From assembly GCA_027490555.1 (NCBI GenBank), contig JAIXXW010000350.1:1-19361 (forward strand): a stretch of DNA of 19,361 nt, in the 5' to 3' direction. The DNA is from Comamonadaceae bacterium. Its GTDB lineage: Bacteria > Pseudomonadota > Gammaproteobacteria > Burkholderiales > Burkholderiaceae_C. The notes beneath the pieces are model-generated. The model was not told where the DNA came from, did no database searches, and was given only the letters and a program-made list of their open reading frames with translations. Of this stretch, positions 1 through 9,485 are shown in pieces. The translations under genes and the position numbers were made by a program. Position 1 is the first letter of the stretch. Every line of letters begins with the position of its first letter.

Positions 1-2530
1 AAAGGCCGCACCTATGTGATTGATCTGGTGGGCGACATCAGCGACAGCGCGCAGCTCGACCCCTTGCTTGACCCACTGCTGATCATCCGTGACAGCACCG
101 GCCGCATCATCACCCGGGCCGATGACTTCGACCGCAGCCTGGATGCACGCGCGTATTTCACACCGGCCTCGGACGGCCTGTACATTCTCGAATCTAGGAG
201 CGCTTTCAAATACGACATCGGCGCCTACCGCATCCATGTCAGTGAGGCGCCCGACGACGATGTGGGCGATGCACTGGACAGCACAGCCACCCGCATCACG
301 CTGGGACAGGCCCAGACCGGCACGATCGGCATCCCGGGCGACAAGGATGTCTTCAGGCTCGAATTGCAGGCCGATCGGGTCTACGAGATCAGCCTGGATG
401 GTCTGGCCGGTCATGCAGGAACTCTGGCAGATCCCTATTTGCGCGTGTTCGATGCACGCGGCCATCTGGTCGACTTTGACAACAACAGCGGGACAGGCAA
501 CGATGCCAGCCTGTACCTGGCACCGACCACATCTGGGGTTTACTACATCCAAGCCTCGTCGAGTCAGGACCGTGGCATGGGCACCTATGCCCTGAATGTG
601 GTGCAGCGGGACATGCCGCCCGACGATGTGCCCAACGACATCAGCACCAGGGTTCGCCTGACGCCGGGTGACACTTTCAGCGGCCAACTGCTGACCCACA
701 ACGATCAGGACTGGGTCGGTATTCGCCTGGACGGGGGGCGCAACTATGTCTTCCGTGTTCAGGCCTCGCAAAGCGGCAATGGCACGCTGGCCGATCCGGT
801 GCTCGAAATCCGGGGTGCCGACGGCGGCCTGATCCGAACCATCGACAACATGCTGATCGGCAATGAGCCGGCCACCGTGTTCACACCACTGGACACCGGC
901 AACTTCTACCTGGTGGTCAAAGCCGCCGATGGGCAGACCGACACTGGGTCATACACCATCGTGACGCGTGCACCGGATGACTATGGCAACACCCTGCAGT
1001 CTGCCCACACACTGACGCTGAACCAGACCGTCAACGGTGCCATCCAGTGGTCCGATGGCGCCTTTGGGGTTCGTGCCATGGACTCGGTGGGTCTGGCCAC
1101 GGACATCGATGCGGACTGGTTCCAGTTCTCTGCCAACCGGGGCGATGTGTTGTCCCTGTCAGTGCAAGCCACCAGCGGCTCTGGCCTGAGCCGTCCGCTG
1201 CTTGAAATCGTGGATGGCCTGGGCCGCACGCTGGCCTTTGGCGATGGTCTGGAAACCCTCAATGCCCGTGCTGTCGCCACCTTCAAGGCGGTCCAAGACG
1301 GCACCTATTACGCCCGCCTGATCGATGGCGCGGGGGCTAAGGGAGACTACACGCTCTCCCTGTCTGCGGGCGATGCCTCGGATGAGGATGCACAACAAGC
1401 CGTGGCCATGAACTTCGTGCAAAGCAGCAGCGGTCTGCAGGCGCAGAACACCGCGCGCATTGGCTTGCCTGGTGACACGGACAGCTTTGTGATTGACCTG
1501 GCACAAGGACACTCTTACCGGATCGAGACACTGGCCGTTCGCGATGGTCTGATCGCACCGCTGGGCGCTGCCCAAATGAACCTGGCCTTCCGTGCGTCGG
1601 GCAGTTCCACTTCCGACAGCGTCTTGATCGACCGCGTGGCCGGTCAGGTTTCGTTCTTTGACAGCAGCCTGTTTGAAGCCACGGCGGCTGGAACGATGAC
1701 GATCACGGTGAACGCACCCGACATCAACCAGACGGGTCAGTACCGCCTGCGGGTTGTGGACCTGGGCGGCCAGCAAGACGATGCAAGACCGGATACGGTG
1801 AGTGCCTATGCCGACGCTGAGCATGGTGTCTTGGCCAGCAACGACCAGCACGACGGCCGCATCGATGCCACAGGCGATATCGACCTGTTTGCCATCCATC
1901 TGACGGTTGGCAATCTGTACGATTTCACGGTCAAGAGTTACCTGGACGGTCTGGGCACGTTGGCACAGGCGCAGTTGCGACTGCTCGACGCCAATGGCCT
2001 GTTGGTGACTTCCGGCACTTTCGATGACGCCACAGGTCGCACCGATCTGGCGGTGTCGGTGTTTGACACGGGCCGCTACTATTTATCGGTCTCGGCCACA
2101 GAAGTGCCAGGCAATATCGGCAGCTATGCGCTCGAGAGCCGTTTGCGCGATGGTGCCTACACGGGCAGCGACGATCTGAGTGCAGACACACGCTCAGGCG
2201 TCACTGTGCGCCCTGGCAAACCGGTCAGTGGTCGCATCGATCACGCAGAGGACCATGACTGGGTGAAAGTCGATCTGCAAGCCGGCAAGGTGTATGTGCT
2301 GGATGTGCTGGCCGACGGCCACGGCGCTGGCGGCACGCTGGCCGATTCAACCTTGCGCCTGCTCGACGCCGACGGTCAGGTGCTCGCATTCGATGACAAC
2401 AGTGGTGCAGGGTCGGATTCGCACCTGCAATTCACTGCAGAAAACACTGGCACTTATTTCCTGGATGTGGGCAGCGAAGGTGGCGCTACCGGAACCTACA
2501 CCGTGCGTGTGCGTGAGCTCTACAGCGGCA
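1..2530 (+). repeat. Seven tandem PPC-like domain repeats (protein level)
   Basis: Seven units of roughly 115-135 residues share the pattern: Asp-Xaa-Asp-Trp/Phe strand, an aromatic 'Y.f.v' strand, GTLADP.L.l.D..G, a D/N-rich turn and a final G.Y.l.v strand. Approximate nucleotide limits are 1-246 (partial), 262-612, 613-975, 976-1377, 1378-1770, 1771-2166 and 2167-2530. Units 2 and 7 match each other best, both having GTLAD, a DDNSG/DNNSG turn and a GTY-type end. Units 4 and 5 are the most divergent. The repeat is visible only in the protein; the DNA has drifted, so this is an old duplication. Confidence 0.8.
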
Positions 2531-5500
2531 TGGCCGATCCACTGTCTGGGGCCCAGTGGTACCTGGGCGCACTGGGTCTGTCCAAAATCGGTGGACAGCT
2601 CAGCGGTGACGGTGTGCGGGTGGGCATGGTGGACGATGGCATTGACACGGCCCACCCTGACCTGCAACTGTCGATCGATTTTGCTGCGGCCTACGACGCG
2701 GCCCTCAACACGCAGGACGGCAAACACAAGCTGCCCTGGGATGCCCACGGCACGGCCGTGGCAGGCATCATTGTGGGCGTTGCCAACAACGAAACTGGCA
2801 TCGTGGGCATTGCCCCTGACGCAGAAATTGTTTCCACCCGGGTCGGTTGGGATTGGGGCTCGATCACCGAAGCCATGGGGCGTCAGGTCGAATTCGACAT
2901 CAGCAACAACAGCTGGGGCGCGATTGCACCGTTCAGTGACAACTTCAACAGCACCACGCTGACATTTGCCTACGAGGCTTTGCGCACAGGTGTGGAGGAT
3001 GGTCGGGATGGTCTGGGGACGGTCTTTGTTTTCTCTGCTGGCAACAGCGGCGCCTACGGCGAGAACACCAACTACCATAATTTCCAGAATGCCCGTGAGG
3101 TGATCACCGTCGGTGCAACCCAGGCCGACGGCAGCCCGGCTGGCTTCAGCACGCCCGGAGCCAGTGTGCTGGTGGGTGCCTACGGTGTGGACCTGCTGAC
3201 CACAGACCGCCATGAGCGTGGGCTGGGTTACAACCCTGCAGGCAACTACACCAGCTTCTCAGGCACCTCTGCGGCTGCCCCAGTGGTTTCTGGTGTGGTG
3301 GCCCTGATGCTCGAGGCCAATCCGAACCTCGGTTACCGCGATGTCCAAGAAATCCTGGCGTACTCGGCCACCCATCCCGACAACCAGGACTGGAAGACCA
3401 ATGCTGCCAGCAACTGGAATTTTGGGGGCTTGAAGTTCAATGACCAATTGGGCTTTGGCCTTGTCGATGCCTACAGCGCGGTACAGCTGGCCCAGACATG
3501 GACCGAACAGAAGACCTCGGTCAATGAAGTCAGTGACTCTGCGCGTCAATTCGGCTTGAACCTGGCCATCCCTGATGGTGAAGACAGCGCCATCACCCGC
3601 TCATTCGTCATCGACAACGCGATGACGGTGGAACACGTCGAACTCGGCATCGATCTGCGACATACCCGCTTGGGCGACCTGATCGTTCAGGTCACCTCAC
3701 CCAACGGCACGGTATCGACCCTGATGGATCGCCCGACCGTCAACGCAGAAATGCCTTTTGGCTTGAGTGGCACAGACAGCGGCGTACCCACCCACTTGCT
3801 GTGGGACTTCTCCAGCGTGCAGTTCTGGGGTGAAAACGCGGTGGGCACCTGGACGGTATCTGTGAAAGATGTTCGCGCCGAAGAGACCGGTATGGTCAGC
3901 AGCCTGTCACTGCGGGTCTATGGCCAACGCGACGATGGCCATGACACCTATGTGCTCACGAACGAGGCCTTCCAAAGTGGCGCTGTCACACACACGCTGC
4001 AGGATGAGCATGGCTTGGATGTGATCAACGCAGCGGCGGTGACCACCGACATGCTGGGCAACCTCGACGAGGGTCTGCTGGCCTCTCAGGGTGTGGTTTA
4101 CAGGATAGCCGCCTGGTCACAGATCGAGAACCTTGTCAGCGGCAGCGGTAATGACAATCTGCTGGGCAACGACGTGGCCAACCACTTGCGCGCGCGCGCT
4201 GGCGATGACACGTTGTTGGGTGGCCTGGGCCACGACACACTGGAGGGAGGCGCTGGCCGCGACACGGCTGTGTATGCGGGCAGCCGCAACGAATTCACCG
4301 TGTCCTGGAACCCGAACACCAAACAGCTCAGTGTGACAGACACCAAGATCAGCAACGGTGATGAAGGTCGTGATCTGTTGACCGGCATCGAGCGAATTGT
4401 GTTTGCCGACGGTGAAATGCAGCTCGGCGCGCTGGTGGGCAACCGTGCGCCCGTAGCCAACACCGTGTTCTTTGATTCACCGGTGTTCCTGGCGGCCGGC
4501 ATGGGCATCGATTTCGCCCTTCCGGATACCGCCTTCTCGGATGCCGATAACGCGGCATCGCTGGAAGTTCAAGTCAGCTCCGCCAGTGGCGGTGAACTGC
4601 CCGATTGGCTGGGCTACGACCCCGTGACCCGTGAGTTCACAGGTGTTCCTCCCACCGATTACCAGGGGCAACTCAAGCTCAAAGTCAGCGCTGTGGACGA
4701 ATTTGGTGCAGAAAGCTCTGACATTCTGACCCTTCAGTTCGGCAGCAATCAGGCCCCGATCCTGGACAACCCCAGCGAGAAAGTCTTGCTGGAGGATGCA
4801 GAACAGACCACTCTGGGTTTGAGCGTCCCGCTCGATCCAGAAGGCAAGGCTGTCAGCATCAGGATTTTGGAAGTCCCCACCAAGGGCAGCGTTCTGCTGG
4901 GCAATGGGCAAGTGTTGAGCGCAGACATGAGCCTGTCTGCCGAAGCCTTGGCCGATTTGGTCTACCAGACCGCCGCCGATGCCCATGGCGATGCGGGCTA
5001 TCTGCGTTACCAGGCCACCGACGCCGACGGCGTGACCTCAGAGTCTTCTGTGGATTTCTTCATCGACGCTGTCAACGACGCACCGCGTTTTGTCACCCAG
5101 GGCAGCACCCTGACCGTTCAATACCCCAGTGCCGATACGGTGACCCTGGACATGGCCTTGCCCACCGATCCTGAGTCCTTGCTCCAAAACGTCAGACTGA
5201 TTGAGTTGCCGTCTATGGGAACGGTCACACTCGATGGCCAGGCTCTGGTGATCGATCAGTGGCTGACTTTGGATCAACTGGGTCGCCTGCAGTTCAACCT
5301 GAATGAAAACGTCAATGGCCCGATTGGCAGCGTCACCATTCAGGCCGTCGATCCCGAGGGTCTGGCGACCAACTGGAGCCTGCAGCTCCATGTGCAGGGG
5401 CAACTGGCCTCCGGGCAGGGCACGGCAGGCGCCGATGCCATGTACGGCAGCATTGGCAATGACACCCTGTTTGGTCTGGCGGCTGACGACACCCTGGTGG

Positions 5501-6777
5501 GCAATGCCGGCAATGACCGCTTGCTGGGGGGACTGGGCAACGACATGGTCTTTGGCAGCAGCGGCGATGACATGCTCGACGGGTCCAGCGGCAATGACCA
5601 CCTCGATGGCGGGACAGGCAACGACACCATGGCAGGCGGCCCGGGCAATGACACCTACTTTGTCGATGCGCCAGGCGATGTCGTTTTGGAAGTGCTTTCG
5701 GGCAGTTCCGGCGGCAAAGACCTGATCGTGACAAGCATCACCCGCACAGCACCTGCCAATGTGGAGTCCCTGCAGGCTGCTGCGGGTGTGACGATTGACC
5801 TGACAGGCAACGCACTGGACAACACGCTGCTGGGCAATGAGACCCACAACCTGTTGTCGGGCGGCGCTGGACGTGACACCCTGATGGGACAGGCCGGTCA
5901 TGACACTCTCGATGGTGGTGCAGGCGTCGATCGCCTGGCCGGTGGACTGGGTGACGACCTTTACCTTGTGGACTCACGCTCGGACGTGGTGGTCGAGCTG
6001 GCCAACGAAGGTACAGACACTGTGCGCGCCAGCACCAGTTACACCCTGAGCGCCAACATCGAAAATCTCATTCTGGAAGAAGGAGGCGACTTCACCGCCG
6101 GAGGCAATGCCCTTGCCAACCTGTTGCGCGGCAATGCTGGCAGCAACGTCCTGGCAGGTGGCCTGGGCAGAGACACCTTGGAAGGTGGACTTGGAGACGA
6201 TGTCTACGTGCTCAGCGACAGCCTGGACGTGATCATCGATACCGGGGGGAACGACACGATCCGCTCGCCGCTGGATGTCGTCTTGCCTGCAGACATTGAA
6301 AACGTGGAACTTGTAGGCCTCAACGATGTCTCGGCAGTCGGCAATGCCGGCAACAACCGACTGGTGGGCAATATGGGATCGAACTTGCTCGAAGGTGGCG
6401 CTGGTGTGGACACGCTCACTGGTGGCGAGGGTGGCGACCAGTTCCTGGTGGCCTACAACGGGTCGGGGATGGCACCTGATCTTGTCACTGATTTTGTGTC
6501 CGGCACCGACCTGCTGATCGTGGATTTCGCCTCGCTGGGACTTTCGCCCCAGGCCATGAACTTGTTGTCCTCGGGGGGGTTGAGCAGCGATTCGTTTGTC
6601 AAGGGTGTGGGTGTGCGTGCCTTGGACCCCAACGATCACTTCCTGCTGGACACTGCGCAAAGTCTGCTCATGTTCGATCCGGATGGCTCCGGATCGATGG
6701 CGCCACTGGCCTTGCTCCAGTTCCAGGGCATGGTCGACAGCCGCATCAACAGTGCTGACGTGTTCATTGGCATTTGA
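1..6777 (+). CDS. Giant RTX protein with PPC repeats and a kexin-like S8 protease domain (5' partial)
   Basis: The frame is open from base 1, so the true start lies upstream; a GTG at 16 is not a convincing start because it falls inside a PPC repeat. Residues are numbered from codon 1. Seven PPC-like repeats fill about 1-843. A subtilase domain (about 849-1165) has Asp878 in VDDGID, His916 in HGTAVAG, Asn1015 in SAGNSG and Ser1090 in SGTSAAAP. The Asp-Asp-Gly motif, SNNSWG and the LEANPN stretch after the Ser resemble kexin/furin (S8B), and a P domain follows (about 1184-1310). Then come an RTX block, about three cadherin-like domains (about 1481-1800), further RTX blocks and a C-terminus (about 2151-2258) typical of RTX type I secretion substrates. 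I infer a calcium-dependent secreted or surface protease. No inhibitory propeptide is visible directly before the protease domain. The dibasic cleavage preference of kexins cannot be assumed. Confidence 0.93.
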   Translation, partial: KGRTYVIDLVGDISDSAQLDPLLDPLLIIRDSTGRIITRADDFDRSLDARAYFTPASDGLYILESRSAFKYDIGAYRIHVSEAPDDDVGDALDSTATRITLGQAQTGTIGIPGDKDVFRLELQADRVYEISLDGLAGHAGTLADPYLRVFDARGHLVDFDNNSGTGNDASLYLAPTTSGVYYIQASSSQDRGMGTYALNVVQRDMPPDDVPNDISTRVRLTPGDTFSGQLLTHNDQDWVGIRLDGGRNYVFRVQASQSGNGTLADPVLEIRGADGGLIRTIDNMLIGNEPATVFTPLDTGNFYLVVKAADGQTDTGSYTIVTRAPDDYGNTLQSAHTLTLNQTVNGAIQWSDGAFGVRAMDSVGLATDIDADWFQFSANRGDVLSLSVQATSGSGLSRPLLEIVDGLGRTLAFGDGLETLNARAVATFKAVQDGTYYARLIDGAGAKGDYTLSLSAGDASDEDAQQAVAMNFVQSSSGLQAQNTARIGLPGDTDSFVIDLAQGHSYRIETLAVRDGLIAPLGAAQMNLAFRASGSSTSDSVLIDRVAGQVSFFDSSLFEATAAGTMTITVNAPDINQTGQYRLRVVDLGGQQDDARPDTVSAYADAEHGVLASNDQHDGRIDATGDIDLFAIHLTVGNLYDFTVKSYLDGLGTLAQAQLRLLDANGLLVTSGTFDDATGRTDLAVSVFDTGRYYLSVSATEVPGNIGSYALESRLRDGAYTGSDDLSADTRSGVTVRPGKPVSGRIDHAEDHDWVKVDLQAGKVYVLDVLADGHGAGGTLADSTLRLLDADGQVLAFDDNSGAGSDSHLQFTAENTGTYFLDVGSEGGATGTYTVRVRELYSGMADPLSGAQWYLGALGLSKIGGQLSGDGVRVGMVDDGIDTAHPDLQLSIDFAAAYDAALNTQDGKHKLPWDAHGTAVAGIIVGVANNETGIVGIAPDAEIVSTRVGWDWGSITEAMGRQVEFDISNNSWGAIAPFSDNFNSTTLTFAYEALRTGVEDGRDGLGTVFVFSAGNSGAYGENTNYHNFQNAREVITVGATQADGSPAGFSTPGASVLVGAYGVDLLTTDRHERGLGYNPAGNYTSFSGTSAAAPVVSGVVALMLEANPNLGYRDVQEILAYSATHPDNQDWKTNAASNWNFGGLKFNDQLGFGLVDAYSAVQLAQTWTEQKTSVNEVSDSARQFGLNLAIPDGEDSAITRSFVIDNAMTVEHVELGIDLRHTRLGDLIVQVTSPNGTVSTLMDRPTVNAEMPFGLSGTDSGVPTHLLWDFSSVQFWGENAVGTWTVSVKDVRAEETGMVSSLSLRVYGQRDDGHDTYVLTNEAFQSGAVTHTLQDEHGLDVINAAAVTTDMLGNLDEGLLASQGVVYRIAAWSQIENLVSGSGNDNLLGNDVANHLRARAGDDTLLGGLGHDTLEGGAGRDTAVYAGSRNEFTVSWNPNTKQLSVTDTKISNGDEGRDLLTGIERIVFADGEMQLGALVGNRAPVANTVFFDSPVFLAAGMGIDFALPDTAFSDADNAASLEVQVSSASGGELPDWLGYDPVTREFTGVPPTDYQGQLKLKVSAVDEFGAESSDILTLQFGSNQAPILDNPSEKVLLEDAEQTTLGLSVPLDPEGKAVSIRILEVPTKGSVLLGNGQVLSADMSLSAEALADLVYQTAADAHGDAGYLRYQATDADGVTSESSVDFFIDAVNDAPRFVTQGSTLTVQYPSADTVTLDMALPTDPESLLQNVRLIELPSMGTVTLDGQALVIDQWLTLDQLGRLQFNLNENVNGPIGSVTIQAVDPEGLATNWSLQLHVQGQLASGQGTAGADAMYGSIGNDTLFGLAADDTLVGNAGNDRLLGGLGNDMVFGSSGDDMLDGSSGNDHLDGGTGNDTMAGGPGNDTYFVDAPGDVVLEVLSGSSGGKDLIVTSITRTAPANVESLQAAAGVTIDLTGNALDNTLLGNETHNLLSGGAGRDTLMGQAGHDTLDGGAGVDRLAGGLGDDLYLVDSRSDVVVELANEGTDTVRASTSYTLSANIENLILEEGGDFTAGGNALANLLRGNAGSNVLAGGLGRDTLEGGLGDDVYVLSDSLDVIIDTGGNDTIRSPLDVVLPADIENVELVGLNDVSAVGNAGNNRLVGNMGSNLLEGGAGVDTLTGGEGGDQFLVAYNGSGMAPDLVTDFVSGTDLLIVDFASLGLSPQAMNLLSSGGLSSDSFVKGVGVRALDPNDHFLLDTAQSLLMFDPDGSGSMAPLALLQFQGMVDSRINSADVFIGI
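4141..4268 (+). repeat. RTX nonapeptide block 1
   Basis: Short, partly degenerate run of GGxGxDxLx-type units following the P domain: GSGNDNLLG, then AGDDTLLGG, LGHDTLEGG and AGRDTAV. It is followed by an 'IERIVFADG' segment (around 4387-4413), which commonly follows RTX repeats in secreted proteases. Such repeats fold into a calcium-loaded parallel beta-roll outside the cell. Confidence 0.85.
5440..5655 (+). repeat. RTX nonapeptide block 2 (main beta-roll)
   Basis: About eight consecutive nonapeptides of the form GxGNDxLxG, including IGNDTLFG, AGNDRLLGG, LGNDMVFG, SGDDMLDG, SGNDHLDGG, TGNDTMAGG and PGNDTYFVD. This is the longest uninterrupted run in the protein and should form the main calcium-binding beta-roll. 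At DNA level it shows as recurring ggcaatgac/ggcaacgac words, so it may look like a low-complexity tandem repeat. Confidence 0.9.
5803..6450 (+). repeat. RTX blocks 3-5 with intervening spacer strands
   Basis: Three further RTX runs lie at about 5803-5970, 6100-6213 and 6340-6450. Each ends in a 'D.Y.vd..sDvv.E' type segment and is followed by a spacer containing 'IEN' (NIENLIL, DIENVEL). This alternation of beta-roll and spacer is typical of large RTX proteins exported by type I systems. The last block leads directly into the predicted C-terminal secretion region. Confidence 0.85.
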
Positions 6778-6782
6778 CACGA

Positions 6783-9293
6783 ATGGCAAGCACGATGAGT
6801 CTGTTGGAAGTTGCGGCACCCGATCTGCGATCGGTGGGTGCCATTGGGTCGACACTGTGGGTGCTTGAAGCGACGGGATTTTCCAGCGATGGCAACACCC
6901 TGCTGGTGAAGGCCACCTACACCTTGCCCGGGGACCCAGAGGGTCTGCGTTACGCTGTCTGGCCCTACGACATGGCCAGCCAGACTTATGGCCTCAGTCT
7001 CAATGCACAACTGGCCGTCGGTGGTTTGAAAAGCTCGGATGTCGACGTGATGTCTGCGCTGAGCGTGGGGCCTGAAGCCCAAAGGCTGACGATCGCCGAG
7101 TACACCGTGACAGATGCCGGCCTTGGACCTCGACTGGCGCTGATTCGTGGCGACGAGGTGGTGCAGGACGTCTGGAGTTTGCTGGACTTGGACGGCGGGA
7201 TCTCTGCCGAGCGTTATGCGGTGAGCGCCGACGGCAGGTTTCTGGCGGTTCAAACCAGTGACAGCGTTCTGGCACCTGAGCGGTCCCCGGACACCAACCA
7301 AACCAGTGACATCTACCTGCTCGACCTCAAGACATTGCAGACGGAGCGGGTCAGCCTGGTGGCAGATTTGGAAGCCAATTGGCCTGTGACCCTGGGCAAT
7401 GTGGTGGTCACCGAGAATCAGGTTCGTGTGAGCTTCAGCACCGCTGCCGCTTTTTCGAGGGCAGATAAAAATGAGCTGTCGACAGCGCCCAACGACGCTT
7501 ACTTGTGGAGCAGAACATTCACAGAGAGCGGTTTTTCGGGTGTGGCGGGCTTTTCACTGATCTCGGTCGACAGGACCAATCTTGCCGCAGGTGCTGTGCC
7601 CGTATTGACAAATACCGACTGGTCCAGCAGTGTCAACCTGACGGATATGCCCACCGCCAGCACCGAGGGTGTGTGGTTTGAAAGCTCGGCAGACAACCTG
7701 GTGGCTGAAGACGACAATGCCGCCAGCGACATTTTTTTTCGTCCCTACACCGGTGGTGTCACGCAGCGCCTGAGCCTCAAGGGCATTTCTGACCCGCTGC
7801 TGCAGCTGGCCTCGGTCAGTGCAGACGGCCGCTACGTGACCGTCCTCACACGCGATGTCGATGCTCAGTCAGCGACGCAGCTGTTGGCTTGGCAAAGTGC
7901 CACACAGAACTGGTTGGTCCTGTCGGCTTCAGCTTCGGGCCAATACGCCAACGCCGATGTCACCTCGGCTGTGTTGTCGCCGGATGGGCGATGGGCGGCC
8001 ATGACCACACAGGCGACCAATCTGGTCAGTTCAGACCCTGAGGCTATTGGAGGACAACTTTATCTTGTCCCTGTTTCAAGCCAAAGCACGTTCATTGGGA
8101 CGCCTGTTGCAAGCCCGGCATCGTTCAATCTGGTCGAAGACACTTTTTCATCAGGCCATCTGGCCGGTTCGGCTGCAAATGGCCATGGCCTGACTTTCAT
8201 CAAGACCAGCAACCCCCTGCACGGGACAGTCACACTGGACCCGTTGACGGGCATCTACAGTTATACGCCTTTGGCCAATTACAACGGCCGCGACAGTTTC
8301 ACATTCAAGGTCAATGACGGGACTGTGGATTCGGCAATCGCGACCGTGTCCTTGACCGTCACACCTTCGAACGACAACCCCACAGGCAACGTCACCTTCA
8401 GCGGCTTGGCCGTGTTGGGCCAAACACTGACAGCCACCAACACCTTGGCCGATGCGGATGGCATCGGGGCGATCAGCTACCAATGGTTGGCCAATGGCTC
8501 GGCCATTCAAGGCGCCGTTGGCAGCAGCTTGACGCTGGGCCCGGCCCAGGTTGGCCAAAAAATCAGCGTTCGAGCGACATACACCGATGGGGGTGGAACC
8601 CCAGAGTCGGTCTTGAGCCCTCAGACCGATGTACCCGTTGTAGCTGGGCACGGTCTGACCGGTCAGGTGTACCAATGGAAAACGCATGCCTTGTTGAGCG
8701 ATGTGACCGTGTCTGCATCTGGCGCTTCCGTGAACACGGACGCGAATGGGCGGTATTCGATCAGCGGTTCAGTGCAAGGTTCCATCCAACTCAACGTCAG
8801 CAAAGCCTTGACGCCCGTTCAAGCGGCAGAGGCCATCACCGAAGCCGACGCGTTGGCAGCGCTGCAAATGGCGACCGGACGCAATCCCAACCCGGATGGT
8901 GTGCCCTTGTCGCCTTACCAGTTCATGGCCGCCGACATCAATGAGGATGGCCGAGTCACCAGCGCTGACGCCCTGGCCATTTTGAAGATGGCCAGAGGCA
9001 TGAAGGATGCACCGGCCATGAAGTGGCTGTTTGTGGACGAAGAACAGGATTTCTGGAACGAAACCCTCAATGCCTTCCTCACCACACGACATTCGGTTTC
9101 CTGGAGCCAAAACTTGTCCGTGGATGTTACTCAGAACACCCCGCACAACCTGGTGGCTGTGCTCAAAGGCGATGTCAACGGCAGTTGGTCAGCGCCTGCT
9201 GCTTCAGTGGATTTGGATGTGGTCAGCCCTGCTTATTTCACTGATTTGGCAACCAAACTGGGTGTTCCTCTGACGCAATGGGGCATGGTCTGA
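6783..9293 (+). CDS. Propeller/cadherin-like protein with a C-terminal dockerin-like domain
   Basis: I chose ATG 6783 (836 residues). The frame opens at a TTG at 6774 that overlaps the TGA of the preceding gene, and neither start has a clear Shine-Dalgarno sequence, so re-initiation after the upstream stop is likely. Residues about 33-435 contain TolB/PD40-like blades (FSSDGNTLLV, VSADGRFLAV, VSADGRYVTV, LSPDGRWAAM). About 436-530 is a cadherin-like/tandem-95 unit, about 530-622 an Ig-like unit with YQWLANG, and about 623-673 resembles a carboxypeptidase regulatory domain. About 673-741 is dockerin-like: Asp718, Asn720, Asp722 and Asp729 form a D.N.DG calcium loop, but the preceding helix-loop copy lacks the acidic residues. 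The tail contains KGDVNGSW. There is no signal peptide, transmembrane segment or RTX run, so the export route is unknown. I infer an extracellular or surface role from the domain types. Confidence 0.85.
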   Translation: MASTMSLLEVAAPDLRSVGAIGSTLWVLEATGFSSDGNTLLVKATYTLPGDPEGLRYAVWPYDMASQTYGLSLNAQLAVGGLKSSDVDVMSALSVGPEAQRLTIAEYTVTDAGLGPRLALIRGDEVVQDVWSLLDLDGGISAERYAVSADGRFLAVQTSDSVLAPERSPDTNQTSDIYLLDLKTLQTERVSLVADLEANWPVTLGNVVVTENQVRVSFSTAAAFSRADKNELSTAPNDAYLWSRTFTESGFSGVAGFSLISVDRTNLAAGAVPVLTNTDWSSSVNLTDMPTASTEGVWFESSADNLVAEDDNAASDIFFRPYTGGVTQRLSLKGISDPLLQLASVSADGRYVTVLTRDVDAQSATQLLAWQSATQNWLVLSASASGQYANADVTSAVLSPDGRWAAMTTQATNLVSSDPEAIGGQLYLVPVSSQSTFIGTPVASPASFNLVEDTFSSGHLAGSAANGHGLTFIKTSNPLHGTVTLDPLTGIYSYTPLANYNGRDSFTFKVNDGTVDSAIATVSLTVTPSNDNPTGNVTFSGLAVLGQTLTATNTLADADGIGAISYQWLANGSAIQGAVGSSLTLGPAQVGQKISVRATYTDGGGTPESVLSPQTDVPVVAGHGLTGQVYQWKTHALLSDVTVSASGASVNTDANGRYSISGSVQGSIQLNVSKALTPVQAAEAITEADALAALQMATGRNPNPDGVPLSPYQFMAADINEDGRVTSADALAILKMARGMKDAPAMKWLFVDEEQDFWNETLNAFLTTRHSVSWSQNLSVDVTQNTPHNLVAVLKGDVNGSWSAPAASVDLDVVSPAYFTDLATKLGVPLTQWGMV

Positions 9294-9485
9294 CAATGCC
9301 CCTCTCTTGATTTTCAAGGCTGCGCTGCCAGGCTGCTCAAGCGATGCGTACAGCCTGATGCGCTGTTTGAGCGGGTTGTTCACACCGCCCGGTCTGGACC
9401 ACTGGAGTTGCCAGGCTGAAGCTTTCCAGAGGAAACCAAGCCCTCACCTGCTGTTGTTGTGCTGGCAGTGCCGCTGGATGGCAGG
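9294..9485. other. Convergent intergenic region without a gene
   Basis: This lies between the end of the dockerin-like gene (+) and the end of the AraC gene (-). The only structure I see is an imperfect hairpin at about 9335-9372 (GCTCA...TGAGC flanking AGCG...CGCT, with a bulge), which lacks a T tract on either side. I see no convincing intrinsic terminator and no coding signal. Confidence 0.5.

Noticed and set aside
1159..1899. 246-codon minus-strand open frame and similar ones at 2347-3213 and 5974-6855
   Set aside because: They lie opposite well-supported PPC, protease and RTX domains and show no domain signals of their own.
5440..6450. CRISPR-like or minisatellite DNA repeats
   Set aside because: The periodicity is explained by RTX nonapeptides in the coding frame, and the DNA copies are not identical.
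6774..6785. Frameshift or stop-codon artefact splitting one protein into the RTX protease and the dockerin-like protein
   Set aside because: The first protein ends with a normal RTX-type C-terminus, so two separate genes are the better reading, although an ancestral fusion is not excluded.
6774..6860. Signal peptide on the dockerin-like protein
   Set aside because: The N-terminus (MASTMSLLEVAAPDL) has no basic start followed by a hydrophobic core and no cleavage motif.
9335..9372. Terminator between the dockerin-like gene and the AraC gene
   Set aside because: The stem is imperfect, the loop is long and there is no T tract in either direction.
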